Source: an uncultured Kiloniellaceae bacterium (GTDB taxonomy: Bacteria; Pseudomonadota; Alphaproteobacteria; Kiloniellales; Kiloniellaceae). From it: DNA of 64,000 nucleotides. Shown in pieces: positions 43,368 to 52,712 of this stretch. A program made the translations under genes and the position numbers. The stretch lies in assembly GCA_947493695.1 (NCBI GenBank), contig CANLSF010000002.1, positions 558,001 through 622,000 of the forward strand, given 5' to 3'. The stretch's first letter is position 1, and every line of letters starts with the position of its first letter. The notes below the pieces were generated by a model. That model made no database searches, was not told the DNA's origin, and saw nothing but the letters and a program-made list of their open reading frames with translations.

Positions 43368-44111
43368 ATGGACAAGGTTCCGAGCGTTCTAACTATCGAG
43401 GCACCTGATCATTCATTAGAAACCACAGGTCTTCCCGACCGCCTACCCTGGAACCGGCTGTCAGCCGAAAGCCTCTGCGACCTGCTGGGCCCGGCGACTC
43501 TTGTCAGTCTTTCACGGGATGAGGAAGTCGGCTCCGATATCGGCATTGTAGTCTCCGGCGCATTCGCCGTGCAGCGGGAACTGTCTGACGGGCGCAGAGT
43601 ACTCTGCAGTCTGTTCCATGAAGGCGATCTGGTCGACGTGCGGCGGAGCGAACGGATTCGACAGGGCAGACTGATTGCCTTGAAGGACTCGGAGTTTCTG
43701 ATGCTCGATGAAGATCAGATCGAGACCTGTATTAAAAGGCACAGCGATATCGCAGGGGCCTTCATTACACAGCAGGGCACACACTTTGCGCGGATGCGCG
43801 ACCATGTAACTGATCTCGCCTGCAAGACTCCCTTTGAACGCCTCGCGTCCGTATTGTTCGAATTCAAGCGCTGGCCCCGGCGGCAAAGCAAAATACGAGA
43901 CGCAGATACGGTGCACATCCCAATCATGCGGATTGATATCGCCGACTATATCGGGGTCAAGCCTGAGACCGTGAGCCGCGCGATCCGCAAGCTCGAGCAG
44001 GAAAAACGCATCGCCATCCCGCGGTCTGATCAGGTTTTTATGATCGACGTTCCCGCCATGCGCCAGATTGCAAACGGCGGCCGCCCGCGGCAATCCACCC
44101 GCAGGGCCTAG
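43368..44111 (+). CDS. Crp/Fnr-family regulator (FNR/DNR-type DNA recognition)
   Basis: The ATG at 43368 lies after TTTGGGGATGCGCA. The 247-residue protein has a cyclic-nucleotide-binding-like fold (about 40-150, with VVSGAFAVQRELSDGRR and FHEGDLVDV) and a C-terminal HTH. The recognition helix reads KPETVSRAIRKL, the E-x-x-S-R pattern of FNR, FixK and DNR proteins that bind TTGAT-N4-ATCAA. The N terminus lacks the cysteine cluster that binds 4Fe-4S in FNR, so it is closer to DNR/FixK or to an unsensed type. Two perfect boxes in the divergent region suggest that it controls both itself and the idr operon. Confidence 0.85.
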   Translation: MDKVPSVLTIEAPDHSLETTGLPDRLPWNRLSAESLCDLLGPATLVSLSRDEEVGSDIGIVVSGAFAVQRELSDGRRVLCSLFHEGDLVDVRRSERIRQGRLIALKDSEFLMLDEDQIETCIKRHSDIAGAFITQQGTHFARMRDHVTDLACKTPFERLASVLFEFKRWPRRQSKIRDADTVHIPIMRIDIADYIGVKPETVSRAIRKLEQEKRIAIPRSDQVFMIDVPAMRQIANGGRPRQSTRRA

Positions 44112-44128
44112 GTTATGGATACATAGAC

Positions 44129-45673
44129 TTACTGCGGTGTAGACCGCGCCTCGCCGACGACACGCACGCGCGCACGGATGGCACGGCCCGGCAGATAACT
44201 GAGCGGCAGGTCTTCGACCTCGATAACCTGGATTGTTTCGCTATCTGCGCCGGCTTTGACCGCATTGTCGATGGCATTTTCGCGGGCGGACTCAATCGCG
44301 TCCTCACGGTCCATATCCCGGTAGATCCGGTCGGTCTCTCCGGAAATCTGCGCGATGGCCGCCCCAACCGCGTTAGCCACGGATTCATGCTCGACATGCA
44401 CCACTTCGCTTATACCCGCCATGCTCTCGGGTATAAGCATTGCCCCGCCGCCCACGGCCAACAAAGGAACCGGTGTCGCATCGGTTTTCATCCGATCGAC
44501 AGCTTCGGCGAGGCGCAGGTGAACCGTCTCAAGCGCCGCGTCGATGACGGCCTTATCAAGATTCTGAACCAGCGCTTTGTCGCCGACATCCGCGAGCCCG
44601 GCCGCAACTGCAATATCCGTGCAGGTCAGAGTCTTGCCGCCAAACACCAAGGCTTCATGTCCCAGGCGATATCCCACGGATTGCGGACCAATTTTACTGG
44701 CATCCTCGGACACAATCGTTCCGCCGCCGATGGCGATGGACAGCAGATCGGGCATGCGGAAAAGCGTGCGCACGCCGCCGACTTCGACGACGTTGTTGGC
44801 CTCCCGCGGGAAGCCGTTTATCAGGCAGCCAACGTCGGCGGTGGTGCCGCCAACGTCGCAGACCATCGCGTGCTTAATTCCGGTCAAGAGTGCGGCGCCG
44901 CGCATTGAATTGGTCGGACCGGACGCAAATGAGAAGACGGGGTAATCCCGTGCCAGCTCGGCGCGGGCGACAGTTCCATCATTCTGAGTGATGAACAGGC
45001 TGGCATTCAAACCGCTTTCCGATACGGCTGAGCTGAAGGCCCGCGTGATCTCATCGGCCAGGCCGATCAGCGACGCATTCATCAGCGCTACATTCTCACG
45101 TTCCAACAAGCCAATGCGGCCCAAGGCGGAGGACAAGGTCACATGCGCATCGGGATGTTCGTTTTTCACGATCTCCGCTGCGCGGATCTCGCACTCGGCC
45201 GTCAAGGGCGAGAAGGTCGCGCTGATCGCCACCGCATTCACGCCATCACGGCGAATTGCGCGCGCGGCCTCGACAATCTCCATCTCATTCATGGGCACGA
45301 CCGGACGTCCGTCATATTCGTGTCCGCCATGCACGAGGTAGGTACCGCCATTCACTTTGGCCGAAAGTTCGCTCGGCCAGTCGCAAAAGGGGATCAGACT
45401 TGCGGAAGCCGGAAGGCTGATCCGGATGGCAGCCGCCCGACCTATGTTCCTGCGCTCGACAACGGCGTTGGTGTAATGGGTCGTGCCGATCATCACCGCA
45501 TCGACGCCCTCAATCGCAGATCCCGCCGAGGTAACGATTTCCGCCAGCGCCTTTTTTATGCCGCTGGTGACGTCGGGTGTGGTGAAGGTCTTTGTCGCGC
45601 AGACCACCGCTTCGCCGTCAATCAAAACCGCATCCGTATTGGTACCGCCGACATCAATGCCAATTCGCTTCAC
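44129..45673 (-). CDS. Hydantoinase/oxoprolinase family protein (HyuA-like)
   Basis: GTG at 45673 overlaps the upstream DUF917 stop by four bases. The 514-residue protein starts MKRIGIDVGGTNTDAVLID, the ATP-binding loop of the actin-like hydantoinase A family, and has DVGGTTADVGCL (near 270) and GHEALVFGGKTLTCTD, as in HyuA/oxoprolinase A. These ATP-dependent enzymes open cyclic amides such as hydantoins or 5-oxoproline. It lacks the B subunit (HyuB); this single-subunit form is commonly paired with a DUF917 gene, as here. It converges on the regulator gene with only 17 bp between stops. The neighbouring divergent ABC operon may import its substrate. Confidence 0.9.
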   Translation of the reverse strand: MKRIGIDVGGTNTDAVLIDGEAVVCATKTFTTPDVTSGIKKALAEIVTSAGSAIEGVDAVMIGTTHYTNAVVERRNIGRAAAIRISLPASASLIPFCDWPSELSAKVNGGTYLVHGGHEYDGRPVVPMNEMEIVEAARAIRRDGVNAVAISATFSPLTAECEIRAAEIVKNEHPDAHVTLSSALGRIGLLERENVALMNASLIGLADEITRAFSSAVSESGLNASLFITQNDGTVARAELARDYPVFSFASGPTNSMRGAALLTGIKHAMVCDVGGTTADVGCLINGFPREANNVVEVGGVRTLFRMPDLLSIAIGGGTIVSEDASKIGPQSVGYRLGHEALVFGGKTLTCTDIAVAAGLADVGDKALVQNLDKAVIDAALETVHLRLAEAVDRMKTDATPVPLLAVGGGAMLIPESMAGISEVVHVEHESVANAVGAAIAQISGETDRIYRDMDREDAIESARENAIDNAVKAGADSETIQVIEVEDLPLSYLPGRAIRARVRVVGEARSTPQ

Positions 45674-46791
45674 GACAGTGCCTCGTCAAAAACAGAAGAA
45701 AACTCTATATCGAACCCGAAAGCTCTGGGACCGACGGCCTCCAACCCCTTGGGCGACAGGAAGACCGGGGGCGCGGGTAGCGCCAGCACCGAGACACGCT
45801 GTCCAAAGCGGATAATGTCCGTGCCGATTCCCTCACCGGAGACACTATCAAGCAGGCAGATAAGGTCGGGCGTCATCACCACCGGTTCACCGTCTTTGTA
45901 GGCAACGGCGAATTCATTCTGAAAATGGACAACAAGTTTCGATCCGCTGTCGTTGCCCAGGCCCTCAATCACGGCGTTGCCACGCAGGAAGCCTTCCGTG
46001 GCCCGGCGCTCCACATCGATAACCTTGCCGGTGAACATCAGTTTGCCATGCGCCGCCTCCAGGACCGCCTCGATCGGATCCGCATGGGCACGTCGTGCCG
46101 CAAGGACCGTCTCACCAAGGCGGATCGCTTTTGAGGTGGTATAGAGGATTCCGTGTTTTTTGACCTCGGCACCGGTGCGCGGGGCTTTGCAGGTCGCGGC
46201 GACTGAGCCGATTTCAGTACAGGCTTTCCGGCTGATCCGCTCCATCCAGGTCCAGGATTCAGCGCGTGGAATGATGACTTCGTTATCACGGATGTCGGCC
46301 ATGGCAAAGGGGAAACATCTCAAATCCCCCACCGCGACCGACGTCATCTGTGCTTCCGGATAAGCCCTTCCCATGGTGTCCGCATCAACCACAGGCAAAC
46401 CGGTCAAAGCCGCAATCAGCAGAGGTTGAAGTCCATTCCCACCGCCGATCTCGAGCGCCATCACCGCATCGAACTTGCGGCCCAGATACTGTTCCATCAT
46501 CCGGACCGGGCGTGCCGAGAATTCAGGGTCGGACAGGCGCTCCTGGCCCACGATGGGCGCCCCCATATTAGAGACGACGGCAACGCTAGCGTCACTTTCC
46601 AACGACATGGGGTCGATCAAAGTGACCGTATGCCCACGCGCGTAGAGTTGCCGCATGTTGAGCAGTTTATGGTAGGGATCACCGCCACCGCCGGTGCCCA
46701 ATATCCAAGCGCCGATCGCAAGTGCTTCGACATCATCCGCGGTCAGAACGCGATGAGTCTGATTTGGTGTGCGAAGAGCCAGACCGGCCAT
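45670..46791 (-). CDS. DUF917 family protein
   Basis: The ATG at 46791 (MAGLALRTPNQTHR) follows GGGAGGAGG. The 373-residue cytoplasmic protein has the family start ADDVEALAIGAWILGTGGGGDPY, MALEIGGGNG, VVDADTMGRAYPE and the C-terminal VMTPDLICLLDSVSGEGIGTD typical of DUF917 (PF06032). Its biochemistry is not established. It is encoded with hydantoinase/oxoprolinase-family genes in many bacteria and is taken to be a partner or second subunit in their pathway. The pair is divergent from the ABC transporter operon beginning at 47072 across about 280 bp, suggesting shared control by the LysR gene in that operon. Confidence 0.9.
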   Translation of the reverse strand: MAGLALRTPNQTHRVLTADDVEALAIGAWILGTGGGGDPYHKLLNMRQLYARGHTVTLIDPMSLESDASVAVVSNMGAPIVGQERLSDPEFSARPVRMMEQYLGRKFDAVMALEIGGGNGLQPLLIAALTGLPVVDADTMGRAYPEAQMTSVAVGDLRCFPFAMADIRDNEVIIPRAESWTWMERISRKACTEIGSVAATCKAPRTGAEVKKHGILYTTSKAIRLGETVLAARRAHADPIEAVLEAAHGKLMFTGKVIDVERRATEGFLRGNAVIEGLGNDSGSKLVVHFQNEFAVAYKDGEPVVMTPDLICLLDSVSGEGIGTDIIRFGQRVSVLALPAPPVFLSPKGLEAVGPRAFGFDIEFSSVFDEALS

Positions 46792-47071
46792 CCAAATGCC
46801 TCCTCCCAATCAGGGTTACCGTATCGTTGTTGACTAAAAAAGATGCAGAACGATCCAGTTTGCAAATAATGATACGGCATGCACCCGATAATCCGCACCT
46901 ATGAGCAATCTGCTGTTAGGCGGAGGACATAGGCTTGGTCAATGCCCGTCATTGACAATGATTAGTTTCCAAGCGCCGCTATCGCTGCTGATATGAATTG
47001 CTTCAGGCCTATGCCGGTCGCGATTTTTGGCGATGGCATCATCCTGAGGCATCTATCTGGGAGAGGCTCAA

Positions 47072-48679
47072 ATGAAAATCACAAGAAGAATCGCAACCAC
47101 GGTGATCGCAGGTGCAGCCGTGCTCGCAGGCGGCTTTATGATGCTGCCGACGCAAGACGCCACGGCCGCCGAACAGGTCGATGGCAAGCTCTATATGGTT
47201 ATCGCCGGCCGCCAGCCCGTCAGCCATCTCGACCCGGCGCTCAAGTATGATCTTGCTGTGCGCATGATGCAGCAACAGCTCTATGACGCGCTGGTAAAGT
47301 ACGAAGGAAATCCTTCGGAAATCAAACCCTGGCTCGCGGAAAGCTGGAGCACCTCGGACGATGGCCTGACCTGGACCTTTAATCTGGCCAAGAACGCAAA
47401 ATTCCACGATGGCAGTCCGGTCACTGCGGACGCGGTAGTCTATTCCTTCAAGCGGACCATGGAAATCAACGAGGGTCCGGCCTGGATGCTGGAGGGCTTT
47501 GTCGAAGCCGACGGCATTAAAGCCGTCGATGCCCACACGGTTTCCTTCACGCTCAACAAGCCCTACGCGGCCTTTTTGTCGTTTCTGCCCTGGTGGTATG
47601 TGGTGAATCCGGCTGTTGTCGAGGCGAACATCAAAGACGGCGATTTCGGCCAAGGCTTCCTGCAGGAAAATGCCGCCGGGTCCGGCCCCTACAAGCTACA
47701 GCGCTTCGAGCAGGGCACCGCCTATGTTCTGGAGCGCAACGACGACTACTGGAAGGGTTTTCCCTACGAAAATGACCGGATGGGGGGGGTGATTTACCGC
47801 CTGGTCCGCGAAAGCGCAGCGCAACGCGCGGCTCTCTTAAAGGGAGAGGCCGATCTGGTGACGGGACTTTCTCCGGAAGAACGTCAGGCAGTCAACGCCA
47901 ACAAGGATATCTCGACCACTTCGCTTCCGGCGCTGACGTCTTTCGGCCTGAAGATGAACACCACCCAGGGCGTCACGGCGGATCTCAATATCCGTAAGGC
48001 CCTGGCCTACGCCTACGATTACGAAGCCTTTATCAAGATCATGAATGGCGAAGCGAAACTGCAAACCAGCCCCTTCACCGATGCGGTCCAGGGTATGGTT
48101 CCAATCGCAGACATGCCAAGCCGGGACGTTGCCAAAGCGAAGGAATATCTGGCTAAGTCAGCCCATCCCGACGGTGGCTTTGAGGTCGAATACGTCTATG
48201 TCGAAGGCTTTGAAATCGAACGACAGATGGGCCTCGCCATGATCGACGCCTACAAGGACATCAACGTTGCCGTTAAGATGGTGCCGCTGACCTGGCCGAA
48301 TATGGTCGCCCGGGGTGCTAAGCCCGAGACGTCACCGGATCTCATGGCGATTTTCGCAACCCCCGTCTCGACGGATCCGGACGCAATCGCCATCCAGTAT
48401 CATCCTTCTTCAGCCGGGAAGTACTATGGCTCCCACTTCCTGAACGATCCGGACTTGAATGCATTGATCGAAAAGGCCCGTGCGGAAACCGTTTGGGACA
48501 AGCGGGCGCCGATCTACGCTGAAATTCAACAAAAGATCGTGGATCTTCAGCCTGAGATATTCGGTATGATGCGCAACCGTGGCGTCGCGCTGCGCGACTG
48601 GGTCAAGGGCTACCAAGACAGCCCAATCCGTATGGGCGGTGAGATCGACTTTTATTCGGTTCACCTCGATCCGCAATAA
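47072..48679 (+). CDS. Peptide-type ABC transporter substrate-binding protein (SBP family 5)
   Basis: The ATG at 47072 follows GGGAGAGG. The 535-residue protein has a signal peptide (ending near ATAAEQ, residue 34) and the family-5 extracellular binding fold of DppA/OppA. LDPALKYDLAVRMMQQQLYDALVKY and the FHDGSPVTADAVVYSFKR motif (near 130) are classic. It would bind a peptide, opine or related cyclic amide in the periplasm and deliver it to the two permeases encoded next. The hydantoinase/DUF917 pair encoded divergently hints at a hydantoin- or lactam-like ligand, which is inference. A stable hairpin separates this gene from the rest of the operon. Confidence 0.93.
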   Translation: MKITRRIATTVIAGAAVLAGGFMMLPTQDATAAEQVDGKLYMVIAGRQPVSHLDPALKYDLAVRMMQQQLYDALVKYEGNPSEIKPWLAESWSTSDDGLTWTFNLAKNAKFHDGSPVTADAVVYSFKRTMEINEGPAWMLEGFVEADGIKAVDAHTVSFTLNKPYAAFLSFLPWWYVVNPAVVEANIKDGDFGQGFLQENAAGSGPYKLQRFEQGTAYVLERNDDYWKGFPYENDRMGGVIYRLVRESAAQRAALLKGEADLVTGLSPEERQAVNANKDISTTSLPALTSFGLKMNTTQGVTADLNIRKALAYAYDYEAFIKIMNGEAKLQTSPFTDAVQGMVPIADMPSRDVAKAKEYLAKSAHPDGGFEVEYVYVEGFEIERQMGLAMIDAYKDINVAVKMVPLTWPNMVARGAKPETSPDLMAIFATPVSTDPDAIAIQYHPSSAGKYYGSHFLNDPDLNALIEKARAETVWDKRAPIYAEIQQKIVDLQPEIFGMMRNRGVALRDWVKGYQDSPIRMGGEIDFYSVHLDPQ

Positions 48680-48702
48680 GTAGTTCTCACGCATACGGCA
48701 CC

Positions 48703-48732
48703 GGCGGGTTTTGCAGGTACGCAAAACCCGCC
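48703..48732 (+). other. Intercistronic hairpin after binding-protein gene
   Basis: Twelve-base arms (GGCGGGTTTTGC at 48703-48714 and its complement at 48721-48732) enclose a 6-base loop. No T-run follows. It sits in the gap between the binding-protein and first permease genes, where such hairpins usually protect the abundant upstream message and lower downstream expression. Confidence 0.7.
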
Positions 48733-48777
48733 CTCATATACGCGACCAGAGCATTTACGCGAGTAGGGGAAAGTCAA

Positions 48778-49788
48778 TTGGGCCAGCTAATCTTCCGGCG
48801 ACTGGTCTTCATGATCTTTATGCTGATTGGCCTGATGGCGATCGTGTTCGCGATTTCCAACATTGCTCCCGGCGACCCCGCCCGTTTGGCCGCGGGTCCG
48901 GATGCGACCAATGAAATGGTCGAAAGACTGCGGGTCGAGCGGGGCTTGGATAAGCCTATTATCATCCGCTTTGGGGTCTATCTCTCGAATTTGGCAGTTG
49001 GAGACTTAGGTACATCGTTGCACACCCGGCGCGCGGTCGTCGACGATCTGGCGCGCTATTTCCCGGCCACTCTGGAACTGGTTCTGTTTTCCATCGCATT
49101 CGCAGTCCTTCTGGGCGTTCCGCTCGGGATGGCGGGGGCCGCGTTTCAAAACAAGATACCCGACCATTCCATCCGTTTTCTTGCGGTGTCGGGCGTCGCC
49201 CTACCCATGTTCTGGCTCGGTTTGATGCTGCAGTGGTATCTTTCGCTAGAGCTGGACCTCTTTCCACTCGGTGGACGACTTGGCATTATGACGCCCCGCC
49301 CCGAGACGGTGACCGGTATGCTAACGGTCGACTCTCTGCTCAGCGGGAACTTCGACACTTTCCGGGAATCAGTTTGGCATCTGGTGCTGCCTTCCCTTGC
49401 GCTCAGCCTACCCGCGCTTGCTTCTATCATCCGAGTGAACCGGGCGGAGATGCTGGAGACCTTGAACAAAGACTATATCCTGAATGCCCGCGCGCAGGGC
49501 ATTGGCCCGCTGCGGATCGTCACTACCTATGCCCTGAAAAACGCGATCCTTCCAACGCTCGCCATGATCGGACTGCGCTTCGGCTGGATGCTGGGTGGCA
49601 CGGTCCTGGTAGAAGGCGTGTTTGATTACCCAGGTGTCGGCCTCTATGCGACCAAGGCTGCCGTGTCTTCCGACTTCGAACCGATCATTGCCGTCACACT
49701 GGTGTTGGGGGCCAGCTTCATGCTGGTCAATCTGCTGATCGACCTCACATATGCCCTTCTTGATCCCCGCGTGAGGTCGCAGATATGA
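48778..49788 (+). CDS. ABC transporter permease (DppB/OppB-like)
   Basis: The start is TTG at 48778, preceded by AGGGGAAAG. The 336-residue inner-membrane protein has about six helices, the N-terminal LIFRRLVFMIFMLIGLMAIVF helix of OppB-type permeases, IAPGDPARLAAGPDA and GLDKPIIIRF typical of the family, and the EAA loop NKDYILNARAQGIGPLRIVTTYALKNA near 235-265 that contacts the ATPases. It forms the channel with the next gene product. Its stop overlaps the next start by four bases. Confidence 0.93.
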   Translation: MGQLIFRRLVFMIFMLIGLMAIVFAISNIAPGDPARLAAGPDATNEMVERLRVERGLDKPIIIRFGVYLSNLAVGDLGTSLHTRRAVVDDLARYFPATLELVLFSIAFAVLLGVPLGMAGAAFQNKIPDHSIRFLAVSGVALPMFWLGLMLQWYLSLELDLFPLGGRLGIMTPRPETVTGMLTVDSLLSGNFDTFRESVWHLVLPSLALSLPALASIIRVNRAEMLETLNKDYILNARAQGIGPLRIVTTYALKNAILPTLAMIGLRFGWMLGGTVLVEGVFDYPGVGLYATKAAVSSDFEPIIAVTLVLGASFMLVNLLIDLTYALLDPRVRSQI

Positions 49789-50729
49789 CCCTCGCCGAGA
49801 ACATAGTTCCGAAGCCGATGGGTACGGGACCGGGGGATGACTTCATCGCCCCTGAAACAGATTTTGCGCCGGTCGATCGCTTTCGGGAATATCGCCGGAT
49901 GTGGGCGACATTCCGCCGATCTCATTCCTCGATGGCGGGGCTGATCATCGTGATGCTGTTCCTGATTATCGCGGCAATCGGCCCCTGGATCGTGCCCTTT
50001 CCCGAGGACGCCCTGGGTTCGATCCATCTGGACCGAAAGCTCCAGCCACCCAATGCGATCCACTGGTTCGGCACAGACGAAGTGGGAATGGACATCTATA
50101 CCCGAGTCGTCGTTGGTGCGCGGACGACACTATGGATCGGCCTGACCATCACGGGGCTGGCCATGCTGATCGGCGTACCGTTGGGTCTGATCGCCGGAGT
50201 TTCCAACACCTGGGTTCGCGAGACGATCATGCGGATCACCGATATCTTCCTGTCGATCCCCGGCCTCATTCTGGCCGTGGCCATTGTCGGTGCCTTGGGA
50301 CCGGGCATTCTGAATGCGATGATCGCCCTCAGCTTGGTTTGGTGGCCCGGTTATGTGCGGCTGGTCCAGTCAAAGGTACTCTCGGTCAGAAACGAGACCT
50401 ATGTGGAAGCGGCCCGGTCGATCGGCGCTTCCAACTTCCGCATCATATTTATTCACATCCTGCCGAACTGCATGTCGCCAATCGTGGTGAAGGCATCGAT
50501 GGATATGGGCATGGCGATCCTGGCGGCGGCCAGTCTGGGGTTCCTGGGACTCGGCGCTCAGCCGCCTTACCCGGAATGGGGCGCGATGATCTCCATCGGC
50601 CGGAATTATCTGCCTGACTGGTGGTGGTATTCGCTTTTTCCCGGTCTTGCCATCTACTTCACGGTGCTGGGATTCAACCTGCTTGGCGACGGCTTGCGGG
50701 ATGTTCTCGATCCCAAGCAGAGGTCATGA
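49785..50729 (+). CDS. ABC transporter permease (DppC/OppC-like)
   Basis: ATG at 49785 overlaps the previous stop (ATGA). The 314-residue protein has an N-terminal cytoplasmic segment of about 45 residues (WATFRRSHSSMAGLIIV), then six predicted helices. FGTDEVGMDIYTRVVVGARTTLWIG (about 90-115) is the DppC hallmark, and the EAA loop RNETYVEAARSIGASNFRIIFIHILPN lies near 202-228. GLGAQPPYPEWGAMI is the usual C-terminal motif. It pairs with the DppB-like protein and the two ATPases encoded downstream. Confidence 0.93.
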   Translation: MTLAENIVPKPMGTGPGDDFIAPETDFAPVDRFREYRRMWATFRRSHSSMAGLIIVMLFLIIAAIGPWIVPFPEDALGSIHLDRKLQPPNAIHWFGTDEVGMDIYTRVVVGARTTLWIGLTITGLAMLIGVPLGLIAGVSNTWVRETIMRITDIFLSIPGLILAVAIVGALGPGILNAMIALSLVWWPGYVRLVQSKVLSVRNETYVEAARSIGASNFRIIFIHILPNCMSPIVVKASMDMGMAILAAASLGFLGLGAQPPYPEWGAMISIGRNYLPDWWWYSLFPGLAIYFTVLGFNLLGDGLRDVLDPKQRS

Positions 50730-51718
50730 TGCAGCCTCTTCTCTCCATTCGCGATCTATCGCTTGAGTTCAACACCTTCGACGGCACCTATCAGGCGATC
50801 GACCGGGTTTCACTGGAGCTCAATCCGGGCGAGGCCCTGGGGCTGGTCGGTGAAACCGGCTGCGGCAAATCGGTCCTTACCCGGGCCGCCTTCGGTCTGG
50901 TCCCCTCTCCGCCCGCACGCATTACCTCCGGGTCTGTTTTGTTCCAGGGTCGTGAAATTCTGGGACTGTCGCCGCGCGAACAACGGGCCATGCGCGGCCG
51001 CGATGTAGCTTTGATCTTTCAAGACCCGATGACTTTCATTAACCCCGTCTTCAAGGTCGGCACCCAGCTGGTGGACGCCATCCGTGCGCAGCAACTAGGC
51101 AAGGTCACGCGGAAGGCAGCGCGGGATATCGCGCTCAACATGCTGGATAAGGTTCAGTTGCCCAACCCGGTGCGTCAGTTCGAGAGTTATCCGCATCAGC
51201 TTTCTGGCGGAATGCGGCAGCGGGTTCTGATCGCCATGGCGCTCACGGCCGAACCCAAGCTGCTGATCGCTGACGAACCCACGACCGCGCTCGACGTGAC
51301 CATTCAGGCGCAGATCCTCGATCTGATCGAGCGACTCGTTCAGGACATGGGCATTTCGCTGATCATGATCAGCCACGATCTCGGCGTCGTCAGCCAGGTT
51401 TGTTCCCGCGTCGCGGTGATGTACGCCGGGCAGATCGTCGAGGATGCACCCGTCGCACAGATCTTCGACAGTCCGGCCCATCCCTACACCAAGGGCCTGC
51501 TGGCCGCCGTTCCCCATCCTTTCCGTCCCGAAGACAGGCTGGATGGCATTCCCGGGTCTCTGCCCAATCTCTACAATCCGCACACCGGCTGCCGCTTTGC
51601 CGAGAGGTGTCCGCTCGCAATCAACCGCTGCGTCGAAGCGCGGGTTGCACAGACATTTGTGGGACCGCAACACATGGTCGCCTGTACAGCCTGCGAAGGT
51701 GCCCAAATCGATGCGTGA
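50726..51718 (+). CDS. ABC transporter ATPase (DppD/OppD-like)
   Basis: ATG at 50726 overlaps the permease stop. The 330-residue protein carries Walker A GETGCGKS (near 40), the Q loop, the signature LSGGMRQR (near 155), Walker B LLIADEP and the switch His in ISHDLGV. The C-terminal extension has the oligopeptide-family cysteines (TGCRFAERCP and Cys residues near 310-325) that bind an iron-sulfur cluster in DppD-type ATPases. It energises import by the two permeases together with the next gene product. Its stop overlaps the next start by eight bases. Confidence 0.94.
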   Translation: MMQPLLSIRDLSLEFNTFDGTYQAIDRVSLELNPGEALGLVGETGCGKSVLTRAAFGLVPSPPARITSGSVLFQGREILGLSPREQRAMRGRDVALIFQDPMTFINPVFKVGTQLVDAIRAQQLGKVTRKAARDIALNMLDKVQLPNPVRQFESYPHQLSGGMRQRVLIAMALTAEPKLLIADEPTTALDVTIQAQILDLIERLVQDMGISLIMISHDLGVVSQVCSRVAVMYAGQIVEDAPVAQIFDSPAHPYTKGLLAAVPHPFRPEDRLDGIPGSLPNLYNPHTGCRFAERCPLAINRCVEARVAQTFVGPQHMVACTACEGAQIDA

Positions 51719-52712
51719 GTCCAGTCCGTCCGTCCCAATGCTCGAGCTTGAAAATCTGCGGGTGCACTTTCCCACCAAGTCTGCCGTCGTTCGGGCTGTT
51801 GATGACATTTCGCTCAAACTCTATCCTGGCGAAATCCTCGGACTCGTCGGCGAAAGCGGATCGGGCAAATCGACCGTGGGAAAGGCCGCGCTGCGCCTGA
51901 TCGATTCGACCGACGGCAAGATCAAAATCAATGGAAGCGATATTACCAAGGCGTCAGGCAAAGAGCTCAAGTCCGTGCGAACGAAAGCGCAGTTGATTTT
52001 TCAAGATCCGCATTCCTCTCTCAACCCCCGCATGACCATCGGCAAGATTGTCGCGGAGCCCCTGCTGATTCACAGCCGGCAGCGCGGAAGCGAACTTGCC
52101 GAGACGGTCTCAAAGCTATTGGGCCGGGTGGGATTGCCGCGGCAATTCCTGCATCGCTATCCCCACGAACTCTCGGGCGGGCAAAAGCAGCGGGTCGCCA
52201 TCGCGCGGGCTCTTTCCGTCGATCCGGACATGCTGATCCTCGACGAACCGACCAGTGCGCTGGATGTCTCGGTTCAGGCGCAGATCCTGGAATTCCTGAA
52301 GGAGCTCCATGACGAGCGGCAGCGCATGACCTCGCTGTTCATCTCGCATAATCTGGCCGTGGTCCGCTTTCTCTGCCATCGTATTGCTGTAATGTATCTT
52401 GGACGCATTGTGGAAGAAGGACCCGTGGAACAGGTTTTCTCCAATCCTCAACATCCCTACACGAAAGCCTTGCTGAGCGCCGTACCGCTGCCGCAAGCCG
52501 AGCGCAACGCAGGCCGGATCCATCTGCAGGGCGACCTGCCCAGCCCAGTTAACGTTCCAACCGGATGCGCATTTCATCCACGCTGTCCACAGGCGGAGGC
52601 CGGAAAATGCGACAGCGAGACGCCCCATTGGGTTACGGTCGGACAGTCACGGGCACGCTGCCACTTTGCCGGCGAAGATCTCGGTCCTGACTTTGGCGGT
52701 GACGTTGAATGA
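51711..52712 (+). CDS. ABC transporter ATPase (DppF/OppF-like)
   Basis: ATG at 51711 (MRESSPSVPMLELENLRVHF) is chosen because it overlaps the DppD-like stop and follows AAGG. The 333-residue protein has Walker A GESGSGKST near 45, DPHSSLNPRMTIG in the Q-loop region, signature LSGGQKQR near 155, Walker B MLILDEP and the SALDVSVQAQIL D-loop. The C-terminal GCAFHPRCPQAEAGKC holds the usual cysteines. It is the second ATPase of the importer. Its stop overlaps the LysR start (ATGA). Confidence 0.94.
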   Translation: MRESSPSVPMLELENLRVHFPTKSAVVRAVDDISLKLYPGEILGLVGESGSGKSTVGKAALRLIDSTDGKIKINGSDITKASGKELKSVRTKAQLIFQDPHSSLNPRMTIGKIVAEPLLIHSRQRGSELAETVSKLLGRVGLPRQFLHRYPHELSGGQKQRVAIARALSVDPDMLILDEPTSALDVSVQAQILEFLKELHDERQRMTSLFISHNLAVVRFLCHRIAVMYLGRIVEEGPVEQVFSNPQHPYTKALLSAVPLPQAERNAGRIHLQGDLPSPVNVPTGCAFHPRCPQAEAGKCDSETPHWVTVGQSRARCHFAGEDLGPDFGGDVE

